From: Asinibacterium sp. OR53
Lineage (GTDB): Bacteria > Bacteroidota > Bacteroidia > Chitinophagales > Chitinophagaceae
NCBI RefSeq assembly: GCF_000515315.1
Contig: NZ_KI911562.1
Location: forward strand, 1-64,000
Direction: 5' to 3'
DNA: 64,000 nt
Every line of letters begins with the position of its first letter. Positions within the stretch are counted from its first letter, which is position 1. A program made the translations under genes and the position numbers. Shown here in pieces: positions 7,615 to 16,114 of the stretch. Below the pieces are notes generated by a model, which saw only the letters and a list, made by a program, of their open reading frames with translations, made no database searches and was not told the origin of the DNA.

Positions 7615-8679
7615 TTAAATCTTAAACATCCAGTTGTGTGTATCAGCTATGCGGCAATCCCTGATGTCATTGAGCAGGTTCCTGATAGCAGGCGCCACTT
7701 TCCATTTGTCCAGATCGAACTGCATCACATGGTCTTTGTATTTCAATTCTTTGATGTAAGCAATAGTGGCTGCCGTTCCTGTTCCGAATACTTCCTGCAA
7801 CTGGCCGGCTTTGTATGCCTCAATCAATTCATCGATGCTGATGCGGCGTTCTTCTACTTTGATACCTGATTCCTGTAACAATGTAGCAACGCTGTCTCTT
7901 GTAACACCTTTCAGGATCGTACCTTCTTCCAGTGAAGGTGTTACTGCTACCCCATTGATCAGGAAAAACACATTCATCATACCTACTTCCTGCAACCACT
8001 TGTGCTCGAAAGCATCGGTCCATAATACCTGGTCGTATCCTGATTTGTTGGCTTGCTTGGCTGCCATCATGCTACCGCCGTAGTTACCGGCATTTTTGGA
8101 GAAGCCCACACCACCGGGAGCAGCACGCGTGTACCTTTCTTCCACACTGATCTTCATGGGAGCGGCGAAATAAGGGCCGGTGGGACTGAGTATGATCAGG
8201 AACTTGTATGTTTCAGAAGGCCTCACTCCCAGCATAGAATCTGTTGCGATCATGAAAGGCCTGATGTATAAAGAGTGATCCTTTTTAGCGGGTATCCAGC
8301 TCTTATCCAGGTCTATCAACTGGCGCATGCCTTCTATGAAAATTTCTTCCGGCACAACCGGCATGCACATGCGTTCTGCTGAAAGATTGAATCGTTTAAA
8401 ATTATCGTAAGGACGGAAGATGAAAGCTTCTCCTGCTTCGTTCCTGTATGCTTTAATGCCTTCGAAAATGGCTTGTCCGTAATGAAAAGCAGCCAGTGAA
8501 GGTTCGAACAGCAGCGGCTGATACGGTTTAATTTCTACATTCTTCCACTCTCCGTTTTCATAATCCGCCTCCAGCATGTGGTCGGTAAAGACACGACCAA
8601 ACGGTAAATTTTCCAGGCTCATGCTTTTCAACCTGCTCGTTTCCACTTTCGTAACGTTTATCTCGGGTGCTGCTGTCAT
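7615..8679 (-). CDS. ilvE: Branched-chain amino acid aminotransferase
   Basis: This is a PLP-dependent fold-type IV transaminase that performs the last step of Leu, Ile and Val synthesis and the first step of their breakdown, using 2-oxoglutarate/glutamate. The 354-residue product fits the longer BCAT (class II) type. Visible motifs are YGQAIFEGIKAYR near residue 67, FNLSAERMCMP, SLYIRPFMIATD, the PLP lysine K195 in FSKNAGNYGGS, QVLWTDAFEHKWLQEVGMMNVFF, and the phosphate-binding EVFGTGTAATI. It is divergent from the gene at 8733 and convergent with the T9SS protein. No other ilv genes are adjacent. Confidence 0.93.
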   Translation of the reverse strand: MTAAPEINVTKVETSRLKSMSLENLPFGRVFTDHMLEADYENGEWKNVEIKPYQPLLFEPSLAAFHYGQAIFEGIKAYRNEAGEAFIFRPYDNFKRFNLSAERMCMPVVPEEIFIEGMRQLIDLDKSWIPAKKDHSLYIRPFMIATDSMLGVRPSETYKFLIILSPTGPYFAAPMKISVEERYTRAAPGGVGFSKNAGNYGGSMMAAKQANKSGYDQVLWTDAFEHKWLQEVGMMNVFFLINGVAVTPSLEEGTILKGVTRDSVATLLQESGIKVEERRISIDELIEAYKAGQLQEVFGTGTAATIAYIKELKYKDHVMQFDLDKWKVAPAIRNLLNDIRDCRIADTHNWMFKI

Positions 8680-8732
8680 AGTTTCTATATTTGCTACAAA
8701 GAAACGAAAAAAATAAAAACTAACAATCGTTA

Positions 8733-9284
8733 ATGGAGCAGCGGTTACCTGATTTTGTGCTGGCGGGACTGTATAAGAACAGCCTGGTGATTACTGAGGA
8801 CGCTATTTCTCTTGCAAACACATTAACAAAAGATGGCACGTCTCCGGTAGAGAAACCCCTGCCTGCAGCACCCGCAGCTCTACCGAAACAATGGTACCTC
8901 GGCAATAATGGTAAACACATCGCCATCATTGTCAACGATGCCGGGGCCGTTTACCTGAACGATGAATCGCTGCAGTTCCTTTCCAGCATACTATCGGCCT
9001 GTAAATTGAACCTGGGCGACGTGGCCATCATCAACAGGCACCAGGAGCCCGTATTGTTTTCTTTCCTCAAAAGCCACCTGCAACCTGTGGTATTGCTGGC
9101 TTTTGATGTGAACCTGCAGCAGCTCCAATTACCTTTTACCATTCCGCATTACCAAGTGCAGCCATACGACCAGTGCCAGTTCCTGTCGGCCCCTTCCCTG
9201 CAAACCATGTTGGGCGAAAGCAAGGAAGCGAAGCTGGAAAAAACCAAACTCTGGCTCAGCCTGAAAAAGATATTCCAGCTATGA
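8733..9284 (+). CDS. Conserved-looking hypothetical protein upstream of rdgB
   Basis: The product is 183 residues with no signal peptide or membrane segment, so it is probably cytoplasmic. Residues 50-110 (QWYLGNNGKHIAIIVND..., FLSSILSACKLNLGDVAIINR) look like a mixed alpha/beta domain. I do not recognise the family. The stop codon overlaps the first ATG of rdgB (ATGA at 9281-9284), indicating translational coupling. The start has a -7-like TATATTTG at 8686-8693 upstream but no clear -33 element. A role linked to nucleotide-pool cleaning or replication would be a guess from the neighbour only. Confidence 0.7.
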   Translation: MEQRLPDFVLAGLYKNSLVITEDAISLANTLTKDGTSPVEKPLPAAPAALPKQWYLGNNGKHIAIIVNDAGAVYLNDESLQFLSSILSACKLNLGDVAIINRHQEPVLFSFLKSHLQPVVLLAFDVNLQQLQLPFTIPHYQVQPYDQCQFLSAPSLQTMLGESKEAKLEKTKLWLSLKKIFQL

Positions 9285-9868
9285 TGCCTCCGATCATTTT
9301 TGCCACCAATAATCAAAACAAGGTGAATGAAGTCCGTTCTGTATTGGGAGAAGGTTTTGCTATCATCACATTGCAGGAAGCGGGTATCTACATCGATATC
9401 CCCGAACCGCACGATACCCTTGAAGCGAATGCAACGGAAAAATCGCAAACCATTCACCGGATGACAGGTAAAGATTGTTTCAGCGAAGACTCCGGATTGG
9501 AAGTATACGCACTGAACGGTGAACCGGGCGTGAAGAGCGCGCGTTATGCCGGTGAGAGCAGAAGCTTCCAGCAGAATATCGACAAGTTGTTATTGAATAT
9601 GCAGGGCATCGATCAACGGAATGCCCGGTTTCGTACGGTGATCTCCCTCATTTTTCAAAGCAAGGAATACCAGTTTGAAGGTATCTGCGAAGGACGCATC
9701 ATCGATGTGTGCAAGGGCGGGGAAGGTTTTGGGTATGATCCTATTTTCGTGCCGGATGGCGCCGAGAAAACCTTTGCAGAAATGAGCGTGGAAGAAAAGA
9801 ATACATTCAGCCATCGCAAAAAAGCCGTCGCACAACTCATTGCATTTCTCAAAGAACACGCATCATGA
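9281..9868 (+). CDS. rdgB: dITP/XTP pyrophosphatase (RdgB/HAM1 family)
   Basis: RdgB hydrolyses non-canonical purine nucleoside triphosphates (dITP, ITP, XTP) to monophosphates and keeps them out of DNA. From the ATG at 9281 the product is 195 residues, normal for the family. The phosphate-binding signature FATNNQNKVNEV is at the N-terminus, the catalytic acidic block CFSEDSGLEVYAL lies around residues 64-76, GVKSARYAG follows, and the C-terminal substrate block is GGEGFGYDPIFVPDG with SHRKKAV. The frame is open 36 codons further upstream inside the previous gene, but those residues do not belong to the family. The gene converges with aroE, with 6 bp between the stops. Confidence 0.93.
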   Translation: MMPPIIFATNNQNKVNEVRSVLGEGFAIITLQEAGIYIDIPEPHDTLEANATEKSQTIHRMTGKDCFSEDSGLEVYALNGEPGVKSARYAGESRSFQQNIDKLLLNMQGIDQRNARFRTVISLIFQSKEYQFEGICEGRIIDVCKGGEGFGYDPIFVPDGAEKTFAEMSVEEKNTFSHRKKAVAQLIAFLKEHAS

Positions 9869-9874
9869 ACTGGA

Positions 9875-10612
9875 TCAATCGGCACTGTTCCATATCCGCC
9901 AACTCTCTTCGGCTTGCAGCACCAGCATTTCCTCTCCGTTTTGAATGGTGGCGCCCATTGCTTTGCCCTTAGCAAGAAATTGGGTTTCTGCCGGGTTATA
10001 GACCAGGTCGTACAAGTGATGATCCGGTGTGAGGTATTGATAAGGGATAGCAGGATATTCTTCCGTTTTGGGGTACATACCCAGTGGCGTAGTGTTAATG
10101 ACCAGGTGATGCGAAGAAAGCACCGATGCATCCAACTCATCATAACGCATGGTATCGTCTCCGGCCGTTCTCGATACAAACCGGTAATCGATATGCAGTT
10201 CCTTCAATACAAATTCTACTGCTGCCGAAGCGCCCCCCGTACCCAATATCAATGCATTGCGGTGATGAGGTTTCAGGAAAGGTTGCAATGATTGTTTGAA
10301 GCCCACCACATCGGTGTTATAACCGAACAATGATCCGTTGGTGATCTTAACGCAGTTACAAGCGCCCATTTGCTGTACGGCAGGTGTGTATCCTGATAGA
10401 AAAGCCAGTACCTGTTTTTTATACGGAATGGTAATATTGAATCCGCGCAGATCGCTGTGTTGTTTCAATACAGCATGCAGTTCTTCGATCCGGGGCAGGG
10501 AAAAATTTTCATAGACCGCATCGCGGATACCTTCCCGGCTGAACTTCCCGGTGAAATAATGCTGCGAGAAAGAATGTGACAGCGGGTATCCCAGCAAACC
10601 AAAGCGGCGCAT
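9875..10612 (-). CDS. aroE: Shikimate dehydrogenase
   Basis: AroE reduces 3-dehydroshikimate to shikimate with NADPH in the chorismate pathway. The 245-residue product is slightly short but complete. It has GYPLSHSFSQHYF (shikimate binding) at residues 8-20, FNITIPYKKQVLAFL with the catalytic lysine near residue 64, NTDVVGFKQSL, the nucleotide-binding loop LGTGGASAAVEF, and INTTPLGMYP. It starts 5 bp after the phosphosulfolactate synthase-like gene stop, so it is probably the last gene of a TPR / comA-like / aroE operon. Confidence 0.92.
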   Translation of the reverse strand: MRRFGLLGYPLSHSFSQHYFTGKFSREGIRDAVYENFSLPRIEELHAVLKQHSDLRGFNITIPYKKQVLAFLSGYTPAVQQMGACNCVKITNGSLFGYNTDVVGFKQSLQPFLKPHHRNALILGTGGASAAVEFVLKELHIDYRFVSRTAGDDTMRYDELDASVLSSHHLVINTTPLGMYPKTEEYPAIPYQYLTPDHHLYDLVYNPAETQFLAKGKAMGATIQNGEEMLVLQAEESWRIWNSAD

Positions 10613-10617
10613 AGTTA

Positions 10618-11382
10618 TCAGGCTTTATCGAGGTAAAGTTCAAACGTATCTCCCCGCAATCCAACACGCATTGCTTCCAATGCGATCACTTCTTGCGGTG
10701 CGATATTTCCAAGGTTTACGTTGCAGCCGATGAGTTCCAGGAAGTATAATTGCTGCGCTTTCTGCGGCGCTTCCCAAAGGATCTTTTCTTCCGGTATCTG
10801 TGTGAGTATCTCCTGCACCAAACCTTCCCTTACTTCACCCGAGCCGCGGTAGATACCCACATTACCCGCTTCGCGTGCTTCTGCGATCACGTAAGAAGAG
10901 CCCGCTTCCAGTTCGGCGCGCATCAGTTCAATCCATTTATAAGGAGGAATGATATGCGCAGCGTCTTTACTTCCCACTTCACTCAATACAGTACCGTGCT
11001 GTGTGAGTTTCTCAATGTAGCCGCATTTCTCTGCATGCGGGATGGTGATGGAGCCATCACTCACTTCCATATAATCCACTCCATAGTCCTTACACACGGA
11101 GATATAATCATTGAACTGGTTCCGCACCAGGAAAGCTTCGAATAAAGTGCCGCCGAAATAAATAGGCACGTTGTATGATTTGTATGCTTCGATCTTCTCA
11201 CGGAGTTTGGGCGTAACGAATGAAGTGCCGAAGCCCAGTTTGACAATATCCACATGCGGACCCGACACGCTCATAAAATTATGGACTTCCGTGATGCTGA
11301 GTCCTTTGTCCATTACCATTGTTATACCTGAATTCCGGGGTTGCTGCGTACGGGTAGGGATCTGCGTCAGATTAAAATTCAT
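10618..11382 (-). CDS. Phosphosulfolactate synthase (ComA) family protein
   Basis: ComA enzymes add sulfite to phosphoenolpyruvate to give (2R)-phospho-3-sulfolactate. They are known from methanogen coenzyme M synthesis and Bacillus sulfolactate formation. The 254-residue TIM-barrel-like product shows GITMVMDKGLSI near residue 19, DIVKLGFGTS, YFGGTLFEAF, YMEVSDGSITIP, VLSEVGSKD, EAREAGNVGIYRGSGEVR and LWEAPQKAQQ with GCNVNLGNI, all family blocks as I recall them. No other coenzyme M gene is present. In Bacteroidetes the physiological product is uncertain; a link to sulfonate or sulfonolipid metabolism is possible but only inferred. It lies 65 bp downstream of the TPR gene and 5 bp upstream of aroE. 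Confidence 0.82.
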   Translation of the reverse strand: MNFNLTQIPTRTQQPRNSGITMVMDKGLSITEVHNFMSVSGPHVDIVKLGFGTSFVTPKLREKIEAYKSYNVPIYFGGTLFEAFLVRNQFNDYISVCKDYGVDYMEVSDGSITIPHAEKCGYIEKLTQHGTVLSEVGSKDAAHIIPPYKWIELMRAELEAGSSYVIAEAREAGNVGIYRGSGEVREGLVQEILTQIPEEKILWEAPQKAQQLYFLELIGCNVNLGNIAPQEVIALEAMRVGLRGDTFELYLDKA

Positions 11383-11447
11383 GCTCTTATTCGTTTTCTT
11401 GTCGGGTGCAAAAATAGGCTAATCGTACATGTGCAGCGGGAAGGAGT

Positions 11448-12869
11448 CTATATTTTTTTGCCCTTCTTGTAGCGGGCTACTATATCTACCACGTGGTTGT
11501 TTTGCAGTATGGACGGGTTGATCTCTACAAATTTTTTCAGGAGCCTGGGCGCTTTTTCCATCGCTGTTTCCAGTTTCACCAGGGCTTCTTTGCTCTTACC
11601 CATGATGAAAAGAACGGCGCTGTGATAGAACAGGAATACCGGTTTGCCTTCTGTGGCTTTCGATGCCGCCATGCATTGCTCTATCGCTTCATCGTAAAAT
11701 TCCGCTTTGATCAGGCAGCGGATCAAAGCTTCCCATCCGGCCACATTCTTGGTTTTATAGCGCACTACTGCTCCGAAATATTGGATGGCATCCTTGAACT
11801 GGTTGAGGTTCATCTTGCATTCCCCCATGGCCAGGTTATATTCCGGCACCGAGCGGTGAATGCGCATGGCATTCTCCAGTTGCTTCACGGCGCTTTGCCA
11901 CTGTTGTTCCAGCATATAGGTAACGGCTATCTTGTAGTGCAGCTTGCTGTCATCGGGGTTCAGGTGCACCGCTTTCTTGTAATGAAAGCGCGCCTGTGCA
12001 TAATTGCCCATACGGTGATAGCAATGGCCGATGGCTTCATAGATCACATCTTCGGGGCGCGTTAGTTCCAGTACTTTTTCCAACACTTCAATGGCTTCCT
12101 TGTATTTTCTCAACCGCAGGTAAGCATCACCCATGTTGCGGTAAGCATAGTCGAACTTTTCATCGATGGCCACCGCATACTGGTATGCATCGATGGCTTT
12201 TTCATAGAGTTTCAATCCCTGGTAAGCCGCCGCCAGGTTGAACCAGGCCAGCTCGCTGAACGGATAATCTTCGATGATCTGCTGGTGCAGGCGTATGCTT
12301 TCTTCATTACGGCCGGTAAAATCTGTCCAGAAACAGATCTTGTACAGCGCCTCTTCATTATTGGGCTCTTCTTCCAGTATCAGTTTGAGGCAATCGAATA
12401 CCTTATCGAACTCTTCATAATCGTCGTACACATCGGCCAGCTCAAAGAGCAGGTCAAGCCGCTCTTCCCCCTCAAAAAGGCGCAAGGCCGATTCGAGCAG
12501 TTCCACGGCTTTGGCTTGCTGGTCGAGCGCGAGGTAAGCATCTGTTTTGAGGATATAGAGGTTGATATCACTGCTGTCGTACAATTCCGCCATTTCCAGC
12601 ACATCGAGCGCCTCCCGGTATTTACGGGTAGCCAGCAGCAAATCTGCCTTTTTGATCATCAACTGGGAAGAATAAGGGAATTGTTCCAGGCCGGTCTCGG
12701 CCGCTTCAAGTGCTTCAGGGAGATTATCTTTATCATCAAAATAATCTATAATACGTTCAAAAGCCTCTTCTTCAAGGAAACTATGGCTACGGCCCTGTTT
12801 CAGATTCTGGTATTGTCTCAATAGCTCCTTCAGTTCCTCTCGGTCTTCACGATACGGGTTTTCTCTCAT
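11448..12869 (-). CDS. Tetratricopeptide-repeat protein
   Basis: The product is 473 residues without a signal peptide, made almost wholly of TPR helices. Repeats of the W/Y-x2-L/I-G/A-x2-Y-x8-A-x3-Y/F pattern are clearest at ELAWFNLAAAYQGLKLYEKAIDAYQ, DYAYRNMGDAYLRLRKYKEAIEVLE, VIYEAIGHCYHRMGNYAQARFHYK and SKLHYKIAVTYMLEQQWQSAVKQLE. The N-terminal 50 residues are acidic and charged (EDREELKELLRQYQNLKQGR). It is a likely cytoplasmic scaffold or partner-binding protein and heads the operon with the ComA-like gene and aroE. The partner is unknown. Confidence 0.85.
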   Translation of the reverse strand: MRENPYREDREELKELLRQYQNLKQGRSHSFLEEEAFERIIDYFDDKDNLPEALEAAETGLEQFPYSSQLMIKKADLLLATRKYREALDVLEMAELYDSSDINLYILKTDAYLALDQQAKAVELLESALRLFEGEERLDLLFELADVYDDYEEFDKVFDCLKLILEEEPNNEEALYKICFWTDFTGRNEESIRLHQQIIEDYPFSELAWFNLAAAYQGLKLYEKAIDAYQYAVAIDEKFDYAYRNMGDAYLRLRKYKEAIEVLEKVLELTRPEDVIYEAIGHCYHRMGNYAQARFHYKKAVHLNPDDSKLHYKIAVTYMLEQQWQSAVKQLENAMRIHRSVPEYNLAMGECKMNLNQFKDAIQYFGAVVRYKTKNVAGWEALIRCLIKAEFYDEAIEQCMAASKATEGKPVFLFYHSAVLFIMGKSKEALVKLETAMEKAPRLLKKFVEINPSILQNNHVVDIVARYKKGKKI

Positions 12870-12966
12870 CTGTCTATTGGTTTACCCAATTTAGAACAAA
12901 AATCAGCTTTTTCCAAGTTTCGGGTAACTTTTTTAATCCCTTAACGTTTAGCTAACAGAAGCTTAA

Positions 12967-12997
12967 TTTGTAATTTTGTTAAAATTATTTACATTTG
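12967..12997 (+). promoter_or_regulatory. Bacteroidetes-type promoter immediately before the gene at 13003
   Basis: TTTG at 12967-12970, a 19-bp spacer and TACATTTG at 12990-12997 match the consensus. The ATG begins only 5 bp after the -7 element, so the transcript would have almost no leader. Confidence 0.65.
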
Positions 12998-13002
12998 TGT
13001 TA

Positions 13003-13392
13003 ATGAGAGGGCCAAAACATATTAAAACAGTTGCTATTGCATTCGTCCTTACCCTGGGCGTTAAGATAGCATTTGCTGCTTTTTCATTTACCGGCATTAC
13101 CGACGAAAAAGGCGGTACCAAGAACAACAGCAAATATTCGTTGAAGAACGTAAATGCCGTATCATCTCACAAATCCCTTTCAGCGATTTCTTATTCTTCC
13201 CTCAAATCCAGCATGCAGTTCAAAGGAACGCAAGTCATGCATTCATCTTCCGTGAGTGAAGCCCTCAACGGAGGTGGAGAAGTGAGTTCCATGCTCAAAT
13301 TTGACAATGGGAATACTACTTATATCTATCCTTATAAGTTCAAGGTAAGGGTTCCCAAATTCAAAACCCCTGCTCCTCCCGAGCACCACTAA
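13003..13392 (+). CDS. Secreted hypothetical protein
   Basis: The product is 129 residues from the ATG at 13003; an upstream in-frame TTG at 12976 lies inside the promoter and is unlikely. The N-terminus MRGPKHIKTVAIAFVLTLGVKIAFA is a signal peptide or membrane anchor. The mature part is rich in Ser, Lys and Asn with no recognised domain, and ends in a basic, Pro-rich tail (KFKVRVPKFKTPAPPEHH). I do not recognise the family. Its stop is one base from the stop of the convergent GLPGLI-like gene. Confidence 0.6.
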   Translation: MRGPKHIKTVAIAFVLTLGVKIAFAAFSFTGITDEKGGTKNNSKYSLKNVNAVSSHKSLSAISYSSLKSSMQFKGTQVMHSSSVSEALNGGGEVSSMLKFDNGNTTYIYPYKFKVRVPKFKTPAPPEHH

Positions 13393-13393
13393 T

Positions 13394-14035
13394 TCAATTG
13401 ATGATCCTGTAACCCGAAGTAGGTATCTCGAATTTTGATACCGGCACGGGACTTATGTTCACTTTCGTAGCTGTATACGTTATTTTCTTGTTCTCTCCTT
13501 CCATCGACTCATATTCCAGCACAAAACCCGGTATGTCTTTGAACTCGTATTGAAATTCCCTCACAGAAGGAATAATATTAGTGGCATAATACAGGCTGAA
13601 TGTGGTGCCGTTTTTCAAACGCAACACAGCCTTTTTACACTCGTAGCCGAGTATATTCTTGGTCTCACCGGAATAGGCGATGGTCATGCTGTCGTACATT
13701 TTTTTATTGGCAGCGATCCATTGATCGTGATTCAGTTTGGTCATGAGTTTATGGTTGCCGAACTCACGCAATATCACTGCACTGGCAGCTGTTTTATCGT
13801 ACAGCAGGGATTGTTTGAAAGCTGGACTTACCAGGTCTACCCGGCTGTTATTGCCGCGGATATACACTGTTTTTGTTGTAGCGCCGAATGATTCGGTAAC
13901 ATCTTTATCGCCACCCTTTTCTTCCAGGTTCACGCGGTAGGTAACGGTACAATCCGCCACCACCCGTTGTTGTGCATACAGCACTGCGGAGAACAACAAT
14001 AAACCTATCAATGAAACATAAGCACGCATGGCCAT
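13394..14035 (-). CDS. GLPGLI-like secreted protein
   Basis: The product is 213 residues with a signal peptide (YVSLIGLLLFSAVLYA, then QQRVV). The layout is an N-terminal beta-strand (ADCTVTYRVN), a central region with NNSRVDLVS and ILGYECKKAVLRLKNGTTFSLYYA, then KDIPGFVLEYE, which matches the place and form of the G-L-P-G-L-I motif that names this Bacteroidetes family, or the related DUF4412 type. Function is unknown; the family is periplasmic or outer-membrane associated. It lies about 40 bp downstream of yidC on the same strand and could be co-transcribed with it. Confidence 0.65.
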   Translation of the reverse strand: MAMRAYVSLIGLLLFSAVLYAQQRVVADCTVTYRVNLEEKGGDKDVTESFGATTKTVYIRGNNSRVDLVSPAFKQSLLYDKTAASAVILREFGNHKLMTKLNHDQWIAANKKMYDSMTIAYSGETKNILGYECKKAVLRLKNGTTFSLYYATNIIPSVREFQYEFKDIPGFVLEYESMEGENKKITYTATKVNISPVPVSKFEIPTSGYRIIN

Positions 14036-14075
14036 TCTGTTTTGAATAGTACCATCAAATCTATGCCAAAAAAAC

Positions 14076-15923
14076 TCAGTTATTGCGACGCTGGTTCTTC
14101 TCTTTCAGGTCCTGCAACTTTTTCTGGCTTTCCATCATCTGCTCATAGCGATCCTGCCATTTGCTTTTGGTCTTGGGCGCTTTACGCTTTTCTTCGATCT
14201 TGGCCAGTATCTTATCATGGTTGATGATATAATTCTGGATCACGAACTGCAGTCCGAGTGTGATGAGGTTCGATACCGTATAATACCAGGTCAGCGCCGA
14301 AGGCAACCTGTTAAAGATGAACAGCAGCATGAAAGGGAAAATATACGGCATGTACTTCATCATCGGATTATCCTGTGTTGGCGTCATGCTCATATTGTAA
14401 ATAGAGATCAGGAAGCTCGTTATTACGGCTGTAATAGTGAACAAACTGATATGATCTCCGAATCCCAACGGTACATTGAAAGGCAGTTTGGCAATCACAT
14501 CATAAGAAGAAAGGTCCTGGCTCCAGAGGAAGGATTGTCCGCGCAGCGCAATATTGGAATTGAAGAAACTATACAATGCAAAGAAGATGGGAATCTGCAA
14601 TAAAGCCGGGATACAACCACCCAGTGGGTTCACACCCGCTTCGCGGAATAATTTCATTTGCTCCATGGCAAAGCCCTGCTGGTCGCTGCCGAATTTCTTT
14701 TTGATCACATCCAGCTCGGGGCGCAACACTTTCATCTTGGCGCCGCTCAGGTAACTGCTGTAAGTAAGCGGTGATGTTACCAGCCTGATGAACAAAGTCA
14801 GCAACAATACCACCCATCCGTAGTTCTTCACAAAACCCGCAAAGAAATCGAATACGGGCATGATGATGAATTTGTTGATAGGCCTTACAAAAGAATACAT
14901 GTCACGGCCCAGGTTCACAATGCGGTCCATTTCAGGAGCCTGGTGCTTGAGGATCGAATAGTCGCTGGGACCAAAGTATAATTGAAGCGGTACAGATACC
15001 GATGCTGTCACCGGCAGTTTGGCCTGCAGGTTCATCTGCGCCGTAGCCAGTACATTGCTGGAATCGGTCTTGCGTTGCCATTGTACATCGCCACTGCCGA
15101 AGCCGTTCTTTGCCACGAGCGTGGTATTGAAGAACTGTTGCACCATACTCACCCATTGTACATTTTTTTCAAACTTGCGTTCCGTTTTGGCAGACATATA
15201 ATCGAACTCGTTGCCTTCTGAAAAACAGATATTCGACATCTGCCTTTCATAAGTAGCTGTCCTTTCCTGCTGAAAAGTTTCGCCGTTCCATTGCAGGTTG
15301 AATTGCCCCTGGCTCAGCAATTTATCTGCACCGGTCAGGGATACATTCCAATCAACCATATAAGCGCCTTTCCTGATCACAAACTGGTGTATGATACTCT
15401 CTCCATTCGCGGCGTTGATGCTGAAGTTGATAGATTGGCTGCCATCGGCCTGGGTTACGGGAGCCGAAGGCGTGAAGAATAAACCGGTGGTGGAAGCCGA
15501 TTGGTTGGCCGCCGTATTTACATTATATCCCAGTTGGTTCTGGTTAAAAAGCACCACGGGACTGCCCTGGGCTGAATGGTAGTTTTTCAGTTCTACCGAT
15601 TTTACCTGCCCGCCTTTGGTGGTAAAAGTTACTTTGATCACGTCGTTTTCCACGCTCACCAGCTGTTCCTGTCCAATGGCAGCCGTGGTAAAATCACCTG
15701 CAGCCGCTACGCGGGAAGCAGAATCACGCTTCAGGGAATCGATGCGCGCAAGGGCTTTATCCTCCGGTTTAATGCGACTGGCGGCTATACGGGCAAGGGA
15801 ATCTTCCTGTTTTTTCCTCGCTTCCAATAATGTGGCCTGTTGTTTGTTATTGTACCAGAAAAAAATAAAAAACAGGACTCCCAGCAAGATGAATCCAATG
15901 ACCGTATTCTTATCCGTCTTCAT
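14076..15923 (-). CDS. yidC: Membrane protein insertase YidC
   Basis: YidC inserts and folds inner-membrane proteins, alone or with SecYEG. From the ATG at 15921-15923 the product is 615 residues, normal for a Bacteroidetes YidC. It has an N-terminal membrane segment (TVIGFILLGVLFFIFFWY), a periplasmic beta-domain to about residue 330, and the conserved core with NYGWVVLLLTLFIRLVTSPL near residue 365, FREAGVNPLGGCIPALLQIPIF, ALYSFF and LPSALTWYYTVSNLITL. The C-terminus is basic and hydrophilic (KEKNQRRNN), as expected for ribosome contact. Eleven upstream codons in frame are rejected because the MKTDKN start directly precedes the first membrane helix. Confidence 0.95.
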   Translation of the reverse strand: MKTDKNTVIGFILLGVLFFIFFWYNNKQQATLLEARKKQEDSLARIAASRIKPEDKALARIDSLKRDSASRVAAAGDFTTAAIGQEQLVSVENDVIKVTFTTKGGQVKSVELKNYHSAQGSPVVLFNQNQLGYNVNTAANQSASTTGLFFTPSAPVTQADGSQSINFSINAANGESIIHQFVIRKGAYMVDWNVSLTGADKLLSQGQFNLQWNGETFQQERTATYERQMSNICFSEGNEFDYMSAKTERKFEKNVQWVSMVQQFFNTTLVAKNGFGSGDVQWQRKTDSSNVLATAQMNLQAKLPVTASVSVPLQLYFGPSDYSILKHQAPEMDRIVNLGRDMYSFVRPINKFIIMPVFDFFAGFVKNYGWVVLLLTLFIRLVTSPLTYSSYLSGAKMKVLRPELDVIKKKFGSDQQGFAMEQMKLFREAGVNPLGGCIPALLQIPIFFALYSFFNSNIALRGQSFLWSQDLSSYDVIAKLPFNVPLGFGDHISLFTITAVITSFLISIYNMSMTPTQDNPMMKYMPYIFPFMLLFIFNRLPSALTWYYTVSNLITLGLQFVIQNYIINHDKILAKIEEKRKAPKTKSKWQDRYEQMMESQKKLQDLKEKNQRRNN

Positions 15924-15942
15924 AGAAACTTTTATTGAGCGG

Positions 15943-15950
15943 CAAAGGTA
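15943..15950 (-). promoter_or_regulatory. -7 element of yidC (TACCTTTG)
   Basis: TACCTTTGC on the minus strand, 19 bp before the yidC ATG, matches the extended -7 element shared by several housekeeping genes here. A clear -33 TTTG at the right spacing is not seen. Confidence 0.5.
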
Positions 15951-16114
15951 GGGCATGGATCGAAAACTGGAGGTTTTCCCTGTTATATTCCGTTAAAATA
16001 GCTTTAAAACGGCTTTTTCTACGGGCCGTACCGGTTTAAAATCGTTCCTTTACCATTCCGACTCCAACCAGGTATTCCCCTACTTCAACCGTTTTTCTGC
16101 TCCAAATTGTAATT

